A stretch of 64,000 nt of DNA. Origin: Ecdyonurus torrentis (lineage: Eukaryota; Arthropoda; Insecta; Ephemeroptera; Heptageniidae). Shown here in pieces: positions 31,545 through 45,784 of this stretch (the first letter of the stretch is position 1; each line of letters starts with the position of its first letter). The stretch covers positions 14,391,890 through 14,455,889 of the forward strand of contig OX439136.1 in NCBI GenBank assembly GCA_949318235.1, written 5' to 3'. Below the pieces are notes generated by a model. That model worked only from the letters and a program-made list of their open reading frames with translations. It did not search any database and had not been told where the DNA came from. The position numbers were made by a program, and so were the translations under genes.

Positions 31545-32518
31545 GTAAGTACTGTTTCTTGTTCTCAAATTACAATGTTTACTCTTATCTCTCTCTCTCT
31601 CTCTCTTATCTCTCTTATCTCTCATTCCTCTCTTTCCTCTCTCTCTCTCTCTCTTTCTCTCTCATCTTGAAAATTTTAGTTCTTTATAAATTATACATGT
31701 AAATAATACACTGCGTTTCAATTCTTTTTCTTCACAAAAGACAACAAAAAATAATAGTATGTAAATTTTTCAACTCTGAAATTCAAGTTATATTTTTAAT
31801 TAATTAATTTATGGACTAAATTTTTTTTACAACAAACTATGAACATTGTATTCCATTTAAATTATATATTAAACATCCATTTTAGATGTTTTAAAAGTAA
31901 TATTATACTCGAACAGAAAAATTTATTAAATAATAATATCTGTAATATACTGTACTAACATAAAATAACTTATTTATGTGAGGAAAAATAGAAACAAATT
32001 TATTTAGAATAACAAAAACAAAAAATAATATTTTTAATTTGGATTACATACTCCAAAATAATGCATATATTATGGAGCAAGAGAAGAATATATTCTAAAT
32101 TAAGGAAGTTTAATGTATGAGAACTTTTTCTTATATTGTAAACTTACATTAACGCTCAACGTACTTAAGTACTTACTTACACTAGCTTGGAAAGTATTCG
32201 TTCTTCTATAAAATTTTGCGAACAAAATCTCAATATGCCTCTCCTATATAGGTGTATTAACATTATACTTTTGTTATATTGTAACTCCGCGCAGCAAAGT
32301 AATTATTATTATTTAAAATAATGTTAAATGTGCTGCGCAAAGTTACAAAAAATAAATGTATATTGTAACTATTGTGACTTAAATGATAATATTTCCATAT
32401 TTTAAGTGATTTTCATCGTCTCGTACTCTATTTAGATATAATAATTAAAAACAGTTTCATTGCTCTAATATATCTGGGGAAAAAAAACGAAATTAATAAA
32501 CATAAAATCAATTTCTTT

Positions 32519-32647
<129 letters not shown>

Positions 32648-34052
32648 CAGAAAATTACAGATCCAATTTTTTTTTTTTAATATCATGATGTATTTATATT
32701 ATTATTTATTTAGTTTTCATTCTTATTATGCCTCAAACAAAAATATCAAGATGGAAAGTAATAATATGGATTGAAATATTAGAGTTTCGTTATGTAAATT
32801 GAAATTTAGAAAGTAACTTAATATAGTACAGTTTAAGTAAAATTCTAAACTGCAAACACAAAGTAATGTATATATGTACTTAGTACTTAACATAAAAGTA
32901 AACAGTTCTTTGATTAAGGAATTAAATTTAAAATACTATGACGTCATTTTGTATATGATATCTGTGTTTAAGCCAGTTATAGCATGAATGTTTGTAAAGC
33001 TATTTTAATACAGAAAATAGAAAGCTTTTTAATGCATAATGTTGGAAAGTAATGCTAAAAGAACGTATACCGTGTTGATGTTGAGTATGTAAACAAAATA
33101 TATAAAGTAAACAAACTCTTTAAGTGAAGTTTTAAAATTTGTACTATGAACTTTTTAAAATTTCAAATTGATTTTTTTTTCTTTTTTAGTTTGTTTCATA
33201 ATTTTAAAATGTTCTCTTATCAGGCTTATTGGTAAAGCAAACTAGAAAATCAAAAACAGCGCGTGGTAAAAAAAAAAAAAAAGGAAGGAAGGAAGGAAGT
33301 TTAATTTTTTTCCCCTTTACTTTAACATCAATACAAAAAAAAAAAAAATAGTAACACTCAGCAATTATTTGCTATGAAAAATGTAATTAATTTTCATGTC
33401 AGTGCAGGAATTTTAGAGTTGTACAAATCGACGAGTTTTTTTTTTAATGCTGTCCTACAATTTAAACAAATTTATTGCATGTATTTTAAAAAAATATTGC
33501 CCATAATATTCTAATCGTTATTATTATCATATTAAATATGAACGGCACGTATTTCATGAACTATAATATTAGTGGTATGGTGACTAATATTAGTTTTCTG
33601 AAGTAAAGTGGATGAAATAGTATCAGTTTAAAATAAATTTTATTGTAAAGAACTTTCATTAATTCAAAATTAGCATTGCATTATGTAATTGATTTAGCTG
33701 GGGTCATCGGTATGAAAAGTTATAAAATATTTATTTTGGGCTAAAATACGTAAGAGTGTGTCTACTGTATTTTCTGTTATTTCAACTTTTTTGACCTACG
33801 TATGTACTATAGGCTCAATAAAGTGCAGTATAGTTTTTTCGAAACTTGCTATACAAAGTGTAAATCTATATCTTATGTGACAACCCATTTTTTCTGCTGA
33901 TCCAAAATGTTGACGGCACAAATTTTTGCCATATATATATGCACATCACATATATATGAGAGAGTGTGGTATTCTTATAATGCTTTGCCTTCGTTTTTCT
34001 TCCACCAACCTACCTATTAATATTGCATGTGCAATATTTTATTTTTACTTTA

Positions 34053-34085
<33 letters not shown>

Positions 34086-34216
34086 TACACACAAACACAA
34101 ACACACATTTACACACGCATCAGAAGTCCAGTGTATATTTTTACAACATACAAAATTTCCTTCAACTAAGCAAATAGAAGAAAAGTTTATTTCATCATGA
34201 GCGTAAAAAAGAGAAA

Positions 34217-34265
<49 letters not shown>

Positions 34266-34661
34266 TTGTGTGACATGTATGTTACAATAGATTGTTAACA
34301 ATGGTCTGTCCTTTGGATTCAATCAACACCAGGCAACAATACTATTGTTGTGTACACAATGTGAGTGTCATCCTCTCTCTCTCTGCAAGTGCAAATAAAG
34401 CAACTAACACTTCGATATATTGCTAGGCATGTCCTAGTGCTAGGTAGTGTAGTGGAAAATGCAATTTCAATTGCATCATATAAATTGTTATTCTATACAA
34501 TACATACATAGCTGTTTATGGTCTGCTATTTAATTTTAACATACTGAAATAAGCTGTATTTCACTATTTATGCATTTTTTTAATGCAATGAATAGTAAAA
34601 TGAACATTTTACTTGTATTTATAATGTAGAACGCAATTTAAATTATGAAAGAAAGTAGTTA

Positions 34662-34731
<70 letters not shown>

Positions 34732-35210
34732 AAGTTCCTATGAATTAGGGTCATGTTTATAAAATAAGAGAACACTTTCTGTTGTACAGAAAATGCCGTG
34801 AAGTTAAACTGAAAAAAAAAAAGCCAAGGATATATATAAAGCGGTAAACCGGTGGATTTCAAAGATCTTAATTTTAATGATTTAATTGAACAAAATACTG
34901 TTTAGTATGCTAAATTGACTATGTCTTCACTGTATCTGGACGCAAGTGTCATATGGTATAACCTATTTATGTGGTAGGGGTATTTAATAATGCCTTTCTT
35001 GAAACCTTTCCACCAACCAAACATAACTATTTATTTTTCATACATGGTTTAACTTTATATAATAATAATAATATATATACTGTATATACTGTATAATATG
35101 CATAATATCACACTTAAACTTTGCTCATTAACTATAATATTTTATATAAAACAATTATAATGTACTGTACGTGTAAGCGTATTTTTATTTTCACTGAACA
35201 AGTTTCTTAA

Positions 35211-35599
35211 AACCCTTGTCAACTTACTTTATTATTATATAGAATACTAGATTGATAATTACCATACCTTATTATCCATGAATTAGACACCAACACGTTG
35301 ATTTTGTATTTATTTTCATTAATTTTCATTTTGACTGTTATATCACGTATCTGACGTCACAATGTACCGATGTGGCCATGATAGGGGTAAAGAACTTGAG
35401 GGAGGGGCTTAAATTTATCACGTGACCAGAGCGGTGACTGTGATTGGCACCGGTACATTGTGACGTCAGATACGTGATATAACAGTCAAAAAGAAAATAA
35501 ATACAAAATCAACGTGGTGGTGTCTATATCATGGATAATAAGGTATGGTAATTATCAATCTAGTATTCTAAATGATAAAAAAGTAAGTTGATAAGGGCT
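35211..35599. mobile_element. Hairpin MITE family B, copy 2 (in a Dscam2 intron)
   Basis: 389 bp flanked by TTAA (35207-35210, 35600-35603). Ends are AACCCTTGTCAACTTACTTT and, on the complementary strand, AGCCCTTATCAACTTACTTT. TGACGTCA is in each arm (35352, 35461). The arms are nearly identical to each other over the TTATATCACGTATCTGACG segment. Confidence 0.87.
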
Positions 35600-37150
35600 T
35601 TAAGACGTTATGAAAGAAACTGATACAATACAATGTTAATAAATACAGTATGTCATTTTACTAGACTCAAAATTCTGAAAATAAATATTAGCACCATTGC
35701 AAATATGAAAATATTGTTTTCTCTTTGGAGATTAATTAAATTCACATATCATTATTTTTATTTTCATATTTACTATAGAATATTTATGATGGTTTAGACA
35801 TCTATCGTATCTTTTGAGACAGAAATAATCATTCAAATATTATTTTATCAAAAGAAAGCAAAAAATATATATATATATTAATGTTGACATATAAAATAAA
35901 AAACTGAGAGTAAAAATAAGTTAGATTTTGAAACCTTTGTATTAGAAGTAAAATAGAACTCTTTTCATTGACCGTATTTTTATCATCAAAACAAAAATGT
36001 CTTTTTATGTATTTTTGTATTACCTGCTTTTTTTCTCTTTTACCGTTGAAATGTAATGGATATAAAGCGAGAGAGAGAGAGAGAGAGAGAGTATGTGTGT
36101 GAATTTTGTTTGGTATAAATAATATTGATTGCTTTTACGTTATTTACAAAAAAAAAATCATCAATTCAATCCATCTCACTGTATTCAATACAAGCATGGA
36201 TTAACAAGAGTAAAAAAAAAAAAAAAAAAAAAAAAAACATAAATTTTTATTATTTTCCTCCTTTTTTCTATATAATATATTTCTTTTCTACAATTTTGCT
36301 TCGTGAGTATATTTATTTTACTCTTTTAGTGAACAAAAAAAATATTTACTTTTGATATAGTATGTGTAATTTATATTATTTAACTAAAAGTTTTATACGT
36401 ACAAAAAAAATATTCTAAAAAAAGAAAATAATAATTATTTATCTCTCTTTATGTGTGTATACATATAATGCTTAGATTAATTTTATAATGTTAAAATATA
36501 AATTCTTAACTAAATGTTTCAAGAAGTAAATTATCTAATTAAACTTTAATGTTCTATTTTTATGTTATTTTCACTTCTTTAAATTACTGTTTTAAAATTG
36601 TTATCAATGAAAAATATTAATAATTTTACATATTTAATAAAAATAATAACAAAATATAATAATTTTAATCATAATTAATTATCTTCTTGATTAAAAATAA
36701 ACAAATAATTTTACTTTACTCAATTTAAAAATATCAATTTATCTCGTGCATTTATCATTATTATTATTTTATGAAATATCATCTAAAAAAAAAAGTTTAA
36801 GTTGTACACATTTCATTTATATTTAGTCAACTTATTATTTTATATTATTCATTTGGATGTAATTGAAATTACTGGGTAATAGTTTTTAAACTTTGTAAAA
36901 TGTAGGATTAAACAGAATTAAATAATAATAATAAAAAACTAAAAATGTCCATTAAATTTTATATCGAGACCACAAATGTAAAAGTTTTTTTTTTAATTTT
37001 TTTTTTAATATCACTCTCAATTTAGCAGTTTAATTACACAGGAAGTTAACTTGGACATATTATAATTAAATTAAAAGCACATTTAGATTGATTTTAATAG
37101 AATGAATGTGTACAACAAGAATTTTGTTTTATTACAGTGTGTGTGTGAGT

Positions 37151-37405
<255 letters not shown>

Positions 37406-37813
37406 GCAACTTGTTTTTCATTTACAACACAATAGTTGCATAATCTCTAAGGATACTTTCTTCCATCCCTATACTGTGCTTTCTTCAGTATTGCGAGTTT
37501 TCAAAATAAAACCTTTTCTTCATCTGAAAAAATACCATTTTATGACAGAGTTTGAGTTTGTTTATTGTTATTTATTAGTATTATTTAGTATTATTTAATT
37601 TTTTTAATTACATTGCACTGTTGTGAATTTCAATTAAACTACTCGGTTTCTAGTTTGTTGTTGTAATTTAAAACAGTAATTAAAAATACTTTCAGTGTTT
37701 TGAATATGAAATTACATTGAGGAATTTGTAATACAGTAAAAAAAAAAAACTTGCTGTATATAAATAATTTTCTGATATTAAAAAAATAATTATATTATGA
37801 ATAAATAAACTAA

Positions 37814-38056
37814 TTCACGGACATAAAGTATGTCAAAACACATTTATGCATAGCAACATAATTTATTCTATATTATATTGTATGGCAATTATATACTACA
37901 TAGTATAATATTTTAGATATTTAGCATAATTTCTTACGCAATATTATAGTATTAATATAATGTATATACTATGGTATAACCAAGATAGAAACATTTGTGC
38001 TGTAGACTGTAGTTATTATTCAACGCAGTATAATTACGTGATTTATTTTTCCGTGT
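37814..38056. mobile_element. AT-rich MITE family I, copy 3
   Basis: Starts TTCACGGACATAAAGTATG and ends CAGTATAATTACGTGATTTA then TTTTTCCGTG. Same family by its terminal ACGGAAAAATAAAT-type repeat and internal GCATAATTT motifs. Confidence 0.55.
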
Positions 38057-38148
38057 TCAAGGAAAAATTGTTCCTGCAAAAGAAAATTTTAATTGAAATA
38101 ATTTTTACTAAATGATTAAGTTAAAAAAAAAATCACACATACATAACA

Positions 38149-38317
38149 TGACGCCATAATCCCTTTCGAGGTAGGCCAGGATGAATCCTTTCTAGTAAGA
38201 GGGCTTACAATGATCTGTGGCTTACCAAACCACAGGCTCTACCCTTAATACCAAACTCCTCTGGGCTCCTAATACCAGACCTGTACAGCTCGGATTACCA
38301 AAATTTACGACGTCAAA
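38149..38317. repeat. GC-richer patch with possible short inverted ends
   Basis: TGACGCCATAATCC at the left and, inverted, TGACGTCGTAAATT at the right. The interior contains CTGTGGCTTACCAAACCACAG, a small hairpin, and two AATACCA motifs. It is probably a TE fragment; no second copy is seen in the window. It lies 180 bp before the second Ig2 exon. Confidence 0.4.
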
Positions 38318-38498
38318 ACTATTTTAATATTCATAGAAATGTACTGTGTGTACCACCATGAATGTATTGGGCACGTAACACTGCCTGTTTCTTGGAAGAC
38401 AATAAAACAAAACAAAACAAAATAGTTGAACCATATTATATAATATTGAATCATGTAAATGGATTAACAAATATTGGTATTTTCTCGTATGTTTACAG

Positions 38499-38645
38499 AT
38501 GGTAAACATCACCTCCTACCAACTGGAGAACTCCTGGTACATCACGTAGAAAGTAATGACAGATATTTCACATACCGATGTCGCACCATCCACAAACTGA
38601 CGCGACAAGTTATTGTCAGCAGTCCTACAACCATTTCTATTCACG
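38499..38645 (+). CDS. Dscam2: Dscam2-like exon encoding second half of Ig domain 2
   Basis: The acceptor TTTACAG ends at 38498 and the donor GTGAGT starts at 38646. The exon is 147 nt, phase 1 to phase 1. Joined to the previous exon it gives SLQG-D-GKHHLLPTGELLVHH, and it supplies the second Ig2 Cys in YRCRTIHK. LPTGELL and YRCRT.H.LT are Dscam-family hallmarks. In Drosophila Dscam1 the matching position is the mutually exclusive exon 4 array. In the ~7 kb intron on its left and the ~7.3 kb intron on its right I found no second copy of this exon, which supports a Dscam2-type gene rather than a hypervariable Dscam1. Confidence 0.86.
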
Positions 38646-38812
38646 GTGAGTTTTAATATTATTATTTATTTGTATATACGTTTTTTACTATACGGTATAC
38701 GAATTCAAACTATGTAACATCATACAAAATTTGCAGCATTTTTTTTTTTTTTTTTTTTTTACTTGTTTCATATTTCTAAAATAAAAATATTGTTAATAAA
38801 TTCTTTTGATTT

Positions 38813-39116
38813 ATACGGTAGTTGCATCCATATTAAATTCAATGCCATATTATATGATTACTAAATAACATGGGCTGGTATGGGAATATGACGCATTTTG
38901 AAAGTTTAAAAATGCTTTTTTGAGATTATTGATTCTGTTAACAGGTTAAATTAGGTTTTTAATCATGCAAGAAAAATAATAATAGCAAAAGAATTCACTA
39001 ATTTTTCCATAGAAAATAGCCAAAACCACGTTTTTTTCTATACCGAACAATGTTATTTATTGCTCCAGTATGGCGTCGCAACGCATTCAGTATGGCGTCA
39101 TACTCATACATCCTAT
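38813..39116. mobile_element. MITE family C, copy 2
   Basis: Reverse orientation relative to copy 1. Shared blocks include AACATGGGCTGGTATGGGAA, CCGAACAATGTTATTTATTG and CTCCAGTATGGCGTC; the CRE-like site is mutated to TGGCGTCA. It lies 170 bp downstream of the second Ig2 exon. Confidence 0.65.
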
Positions 39117-39279
39117 AACCATATTATACTTTTTATCAAATAGATATTAAAATTAAATTGCAAATTTATTTATTTTTAAATAGTTAAAACGTGTTTACTA
39201 ATTCATATCTCTAATGGAAAAGTATTGTATCATTATCATTATAGAAATATAGGTTGAATCACTACTATTTTGATTTGTA

Positions 39280-39427
39280 CAGACAGTGGTAACAATATTG
39301 CGTTTTTATTTTGACAGCGATAGTAAACTAGCTCTGTGATTGGCTAGTGGGAACCCTCTAGCCAATCAGACAGCTAGTTTACTATCACTGTCAAAATAAA
39401 AAAACGCGATATTTTTACCACTGTCTG
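39280..39427. mobile_element. 148 bp hairpin MITE family F with TA flanks
   Basis: CAGACAGTGGTAACAATATT at the left and the complementary right end, with TA directly outside both. The arms pair almost throughout (TTTTGACAGCGATAGTAAAC against GTTTACTATCACTGTCAAAA). The loop has a nested palindrome with ATTGGCTAG and CTAGCCAAT, i.e. inverted CCAAT boxes. Confidence 0.78.
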
Positions 39428-39432
39428 TACCT

Positions 39433-39494
39433 TAACTTATTACTATAAGAAATTGTGTCTTTAAGCCTTAAAGACACAATTTCTTAGTAATAAG
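39433..39494. repeat. Short hairpin beside family F
   Basis: TTATTACTATAAGAAATTGTG...CTTTAAG pairs with CTTAAAG...CACAATTTCTTAGTAATAA; about 29 bp arms with almost no loop. It lies 6 bp after the family F hairpin and may be a separate MITE or an outer remnant. Confidence 0.6.
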
Positions 39495-39833
39495 AGCTTC
39501 GAACATAAAATACAAATAGCTTTTATGATAAGATTTTAAAGAGATTACTTTCGTGAAATTGATCTGGTATCTGGGTGTCTTATTATACTAATATGTACAT
39601 ATATGTAGTATTTCTTCTAATGGCACAAAGTTAAAGTAGTTTTTGCAACGGTATAGAATTGCTAGGTAAATATACTTAAGTAAACCAGAAACCATATTCA
39701 AAATTCAAGCAATTTTGAATGAATCTCACCATGCACCATGTCACATGATAGATATGATATTTTTACTGTCAAATATAATAATTACATTGATTACACTACG
39801 TAAATAGGCCACCATCAGGCATAAGAGAACATT

Positions 39834-40035
39834 TTAGACTTGGACATGAGCGTCTTGTTTAAGCAACGCTTACGTGAGCGCGCTCACAGCAGCGGAGCAG
39901 GAGCGTTGATTAATTAATAAAGTCGCGAGCGCTTGAGCGCGATTAAAATATTGTGAACGTGGGAATCATCATATAAAAATTTGCGAGCGGGAAGCGTGAG
40001 CGTGCTCATTTTTTAAAAGCGCTGGCCATGTTTGG
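39834..40035. repeat. CpG-rich repeat-like patch
   Basis: Dense GAGCGCGCTCAC, GAGCGCTTGAGCGCG and GTGAGCGTGCTCA motifs in an otherwise AT-rich intron. The edges CTTGGACATGAGCG and (inverted) CCAAACATGGCCAGCG may be degraded inverted ends. Function unknown. Confidence 0.4.
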
Positions 40036-43000
40036 AAAATTTACTTTGAAAAATTCAATACTAAAATGACTTATTTTACTAAAATATGTTTTCCTAATCA
40101 AAATGTAGAACTTAAAAAAAACTATATTTTTTTAAATAGATGTACAATTAACTCATTTCAGTTTCTTTATTGATTAAAATACTCATTATCTATGCTTGAT
40201 AAAATGTATTTACTATACCACAAAGATGGCAACTGTGCGCAAGGATATGCAAGAGCTCTATAAAGTATTTTGAGCTCTTGCATAAAAATAAATAAATAAC
40301 TAAAAAATGGAAAATAAAATTCTTGTTAGATATGAAGTTTATTTTAGTTCTTTGGAGTAAGTTTCTTCAGTGCTAAGTATAACTTTTTAAAAATTAAATT
40401 TTTAAGCTACAAAAGATGAAGTTAAAAACATGTTATAAAAAAAATAGAAGAAGAAATTGTAACTGATACGTAAGGAAAAGGAAAGGAAAAAAAAAGAAGA
40501 AATATATTTATTTTTGTAATAAGCTTGAGACGCTATACTTAGAAGTTATTTACACACATCTAGGGTGAAATTGATATGACTTTATGTCTCTCGCTACTAG
40601 TTTTCTAACATAAACATTACTTAACTTTTACCCTTCTCTAATACCGTGAAACTCAGTTCAGTTTTTATTTAACTAGTAGGCTATATTACAAGTAAAGATT
40701 TACTAAACTTTAAACTCTTTATATTAACATTAAACAAGAAAATATAAAAAAAGAAATCACGCTTTTTTTTTTCACCCACCTCTTTTTTTTTACGCTTGAG
40801 AAGGCTTTAAATTAATGAGTTCACTTTTTATATAATATATTATACAATATCATGGATATCAAGTGAAAAAAATATATATGTTTATAAAATGTACTCTTTT
40901 TTCCCTACGTATCAGAGCAGAAAATAAAAACGCTAATATTTTGATGTTATAGAAATAAAACTTGAAAAGAGAAATGAAATGTCATATGTTTAAAAACAAA
41001 ACAAAAATGTTTCGCAATTTTTTCATTAAAAATAAAAAAAATATATGAAATATTTGAGTAAGTTTATAATCGTGTAAAAAAAAAAAAAAAATTAAAATTA
41101 AATTTGGTTAAATTTATGAGTTAAGAGTAAACGTATTATTAATTATTTCTTTAATTATTAAGAGAAGAGAAGTAAAGGGAAAATAACATTACCTAAATCT
41201 AACAAATATTTATTACATTTTTTAAAGTTCAAATAAATATCAAGATATTGTTTTGTTTTTTATTATACTATACACAAAATACCTAACATTCAAATTTGAA
41301 TTTTTAATCGAATTGCACTATTTTTTTTTTAGAAAATTTTTACTTTTATAAAATGATATAATTATTTGTGGAGCATTAGATATGAATGACCATACAATAC
41401 AATACATTTGATTGCATTTTAATACAGTGCAAACGAGTTGGAATTACGTCTCCTGCAGAGAAAATCAAATCTGAAATTAAAAAAAAATATATATTATTAT
41501 AGAAAAAAAAAAAAAAGAAAAAAAAGAAATATAAAGAAAACAAAACAAAAAACAATGATATATTGCGAGATTGGCTTACTTATTATACATATATATGCAA
41601 TTATATGTATGTGCCCTTATGTTATCTTACGAAATTGGTAGAAAACTTGTTAAATAGGCAACCTGCTCTAGAATTTCTATTGTAGAACTGGATTTTATGA
41701 TGTCATGAATTCCTAAAGATCCCTTCTTTACATATGCAGTTTTTTAACCCTAGTTTTTAAGGGTACAAATGAATAATTATGTACTTATATAATGCATGGA
41801 AAGCATAAATTTAAGAAATTATTCAGATACTTATAGATAATTAACTCTTTAGTACAAACCGCAATAACATTTTTGGAAAAAGTTTAAAAAGTAACTCGTT
41901 AGTATAAACGTAATTTCTTTAGCGGTAAATAATTAACTCTTTAGATTCTAAAAAACTTTTATGTATCTAACGAATTTATAATAAAAAAAAAGTCTAAATA
42001 GTAACTCTTTAGATAATTTTTTCCGTTTAGTGTCAACCATTATGCTCTTTTTGGAAAATCGTTCTCTTTTATTATGATTTACTTCCAATTTTTGCCACCA
42101 CATTTTTTTTTTTTTTTTTTTTTAATTTTACGTTTTTGATTTAATTATTTTTAGGTCATGATTATACTTTAAACAATATAAATTTAATGATGTAAAATTT
42201 TATAATTCTCACTTAATTTAATATATTTTATTAAAATACCAAATTACAAGGAGCTACAACTAATCTCTTTAGTTCTACCACTTTACACTGTAGCTACACT
42301 AGTACACATTCTAGTTCAACTACTCATTAAACACGAACAGACAGTCACAAGTGGGTCAGTCTCTTAAAATGATTATCTAGCAAAGCATGAATACACAGTA
42401 GTTGTTAACAGTAAGTATAGAAAGGGTTTTCATGAATGTGATAATGGAATTTAGTACGTATTTCAATTATTTTAGAACATGTGTGATCCTTTTTAATACA
42501 ATGTAATTTTTTTTAAGTATTTCCATATGGGATTCAAAATTTTCATTAACTGTGTTCTACAAGCTTAAAATTTTAGTTAACTTTTGATTATATATTAATG
42601 TACATTTATTTCTAATAAAAATAGGATAATTGAATGAAGTAGAACATGTCATTGTGTGTGATTACGATTATTATTATTTTTACTCACTTTACTTTAAAAG
42701 TTCATAAACTTTAATTTTATTTAAAAATTAATTATATAAAATGAAATCCTACAATTTTTTTTTTTAATATTTGAATATAAGAGAGAACATTTATTTACAA
42801 AAAATTATAATAGTACATATTTTTTAATTTATAATCTGAAAATTATTTTTGTTATTCATTTTACAAAATGCATTTGATTAAAAATTTAATGTATATAAGA
42901 ATTTAAAATTATGTATTTCATATACATAATAATTGTTATCATTTTTAAGATTATTTTTTAAATATATAAAATGCAATTTTTATTAAATTATTATAAACTG

Positions 43001-43061
43001 ATAAATTGGTAACAATAACAAGCAATATTATTCGAGACCCAAAATTAATTATTTTAATAAG

Positions 43062-43352
43062 TATAGGGTGTGTGCGCATGACGTCATAATAAATGCGCTT
43101 CGATGCCATAATTACGCAACGAATAACATTGCTTAGCATAGTACAAACGTGGGGTTTTGCTAATTTTTTGAAAAATAAAGAATTTTTTATCATTATTTTT
43201 TTCTCGCATACTTGTTAACAGCATCGATGCTATAAAAAAAAAATACTTATTATTTTTTAACTGGCAAAATGTGTCTTTTTCCCATACTGGCCCATGTTAT
43301 TTAATCCTCACTTATAGGCGCTGACTTTTAACATGAATGCAACCACCCTCGT
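43062..43352. mobile_element. MITE family C, copy 3
   Basis: Starts TATAGGGTGTGTGCGCATGA with TGACGTCA at 43079, then TAATGCGCTTCGATGCCATA. Ends GAATGCAACCACCCTCG. Same orientation as copy 1. Confidence 0.75.
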
Positions 43353-43659
43353 TAATTGACAAATATGTACTTACATACTGAAGTATTATTTTAAGTATCT
43401 TAAGAAATTTTAAAATAAATTAAGATGCTATAAAAAATATATAATAAATATTAATAAGAAATAAATTAATAAACTAAAAAATTATGCTGGTTTGTTTATT
43501 GCAAAAAGTTTTTTTTACAAATATTTGAAATATGTATTTTTTTTAATATTTTATTAATTATTATAAAAATATAATATATTTAAAATAATAATAACCCAAC
43601 TGTAACTTTTAAATGAAGTATTGTTACAATATATTGCTTAAATTTATTGTCATACGTAA

Positions 43660-43701
43660 TGTACGTACTAATTGGTATTTTGATCATTAAAGAAACTGAA
43701 A
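43660..43701 (+). repeat. Probable non-LTR 3' tail fragment, second copy
   Basis: GTACGTACTAATTGGTATTT then TGATCATTAAAGAAACTGAA, matching 20571-20612. It directly precedes family D copy 3. Confidence 0.45.
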
Positions 43702-43719
43702 AGTATAATATTTAATCAA

Positions 43720-43893
43720 TAGAGGTTATCGGTTAAAAAATCTTAAAAAATTTCTATGGCTTAAAAAACAGATAAAAGTAAGCTCCTCATTAAAATTTCT
43801 TCGGAATCGGTAGAGCAGTTTTCCCAAAAATCATGTTTTTCCTCATAAGCGTAATGTTAAATTAGGAAACCCTTAGCTTTAACTATAACAAGG
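43720..43893 (-). repeat. Dispersed repeat family D, copy 3
   Basis: Inverted copy: on the minus strand CCTAATTTAACATTACGCTT, GGGAAAACTGCTCTACCGAT and AAGCCATAGAAATTTTTTAA. It lies in a Dscam2 intron. Confidence 0.65.
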
Positions 43894-44512
43894 AAACTAA
43901 TACGGTAGGAATTACGTTTTCAATAGAATTATGAACATTCTGAAATCTTTATTTGTTCAAAAATAATTTGCGTGATAATATTTCGAATTAGAAAAAAAAA
44001 ACTTCTTTTTATAAGAAAAACACAACATTCTTTTTTGAGAGAGTAAGGAGTATAGGCTTGATAGTAGTGTAACCCTCTATCTAACCCCAACTCATGTGTA
44101 ATGGCATACAGATAAAAAATATTACTTTGCAGGTATTGTACAGTCCCCTATCAAATTAATACACGAGCAAAATACTTAGAATACATCATTACTGCAATGA
44201 AAATATCAAATATCAGAATAATCATGATTAATAATAAAAAAAAAAGTCGTTATACTCTTGTATCCCAATCAACTTCATGTATGTATATCTTGCAATTTAT
44301 ATCCTTAGAGAGTATATAGATGCTTAATTTCTATTTTGATTATATTATATAATAAGTAAATATCTGGTAAAAATATTAAAACGTTACATAATACATTAAT
44401 AATATATATATATAAAGTGCTAAAACGTTTATTTTAACAATGGACCTATTGTTATGGTGTTCATCGTTCTTTAGTCTGTCCATAATGCACTCCAACTTAA
44501 TTGCTTAACCAC

Positions 44513-44571
<59 letters not shown>

Positions 44572-45254
44572 ACACTCAAATCAGATAAGCATTATACAAT
44601 TTCTAAAGCACTCTGCACAAGCTCATTCATATTGACTACTTTTTATCTCTTTATTTTTTTCCTTTCTTATACTTACTTTTAATCGATAAATATAGCTTTG
44701 TACTTAATAAAATTAAAAAAAATTGATTTTTTTTAATTATTACAATGTATAAGTAATCGATGCTTCATATTAATTTAATTATAAGATATTGATTAAATAT
44801 GGAATACAGCTAGTAATTCAATAAGAAAAAAGTATAGTAAACGTATTTATTGACACAAGCAGCGCATTTAAAAACAAAAAAAATACAGGTTCAATATATT
44901 TTAAAATATTCGTATTCCTTATTTTGTGTAATTTTTAATTGAACACTTGAAACGGAAATTGAGCTCGTACATTTATATAACAAATTATAATTGGTTGGTT
45001 GTTTAGGGTGAAAAAACAAACAGGACTCTGCATGTACAGATTCCGTTCTGTTCTGTCGTTGGTTAAATCTAAAAAAAAGGGGGGCAAAACATAAAAATTA
45101 AATAACACACAGAAATTATAATTTAATAAATGTGCTTACTTCTTTCTAGTTTTATCTAATTTCTATCATTTTGAAATAAATAAAGTGCTAAATATTTCCT
45201 CAACGCGAAAACTTAAATAATAATAATTCAAATCCTTCATTTATTACTGGACTC

Positions 45255-45325
45255 TTAAATAAATAAATATAATCTTTATTGCAAAATAGGCAAATGGTGC
45301 AGTCAGGGCAAAACAACGGCCCTAT

Positions 45326-45358
<33 letters not shown>
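45255..45358. repeat. Short retroelement-like fragment beside a long A-run
   Basis: On the minus strand GGGCCGTTGTTTTGCCCTGA, then GCAATAAAGATTATATTTATTTATTT, which looks like a LINE end. On the plus strand the same segment ends in an A-run of about 32 (45327-45358). Orientation is therefore uncertain. Confidence 0.35.
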
Positions 45359-45360
<2 letters not shown>

Positions 45361-45483
45361 TGCATAATGTAGGAAATTGCCGTTCGTAAACTCTGTTTTC
45401 TGCTACTAAAATTTTGATCTGCGGTTATTCAAAGCAATGCTCATATTTTGGTGTAAAAAAGGGGAGGAGGTTACAAACAACAC

Positions 45484-45784
45484 TATAGAGTGTATGCATT
45501 CATGTTAAAGTCGACGCCATGTTGGAGCTCTCAATAACATGGGTGGCATAGGAAAATAACCAATATTGTCAGTTTAAAACCACTATGCAATATTTTTGAG
45601 AGCATTAAAATGTTGATGTTCTATCTCAAGTATGTGTGAAAAATAACATTAACAAAAAAATTAACCGATTTCCCAAAGAAAATTGCCTTAAACGAAGTTT
45701 GTCCTATGCTGAGCAATGTTATTCACTATTCCAGTATGGCCTCCAAGTGCATTAAATATGACGTCATCCGCATACACCCGTATA
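45484..45784. mobile_element. MITE family C, copy 4
   Basis: Inverted relative to copy 1. Ends TATAGAGTGTATGCATTCAT and (complement of the right end) TATACGGGTGTATGCGGATG, consistent with a TA target duplication and a mariner-like origin. TGACGTCA at 45759. It ends 140 bp before the first Ig3 exon. Confidence 0.78.
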
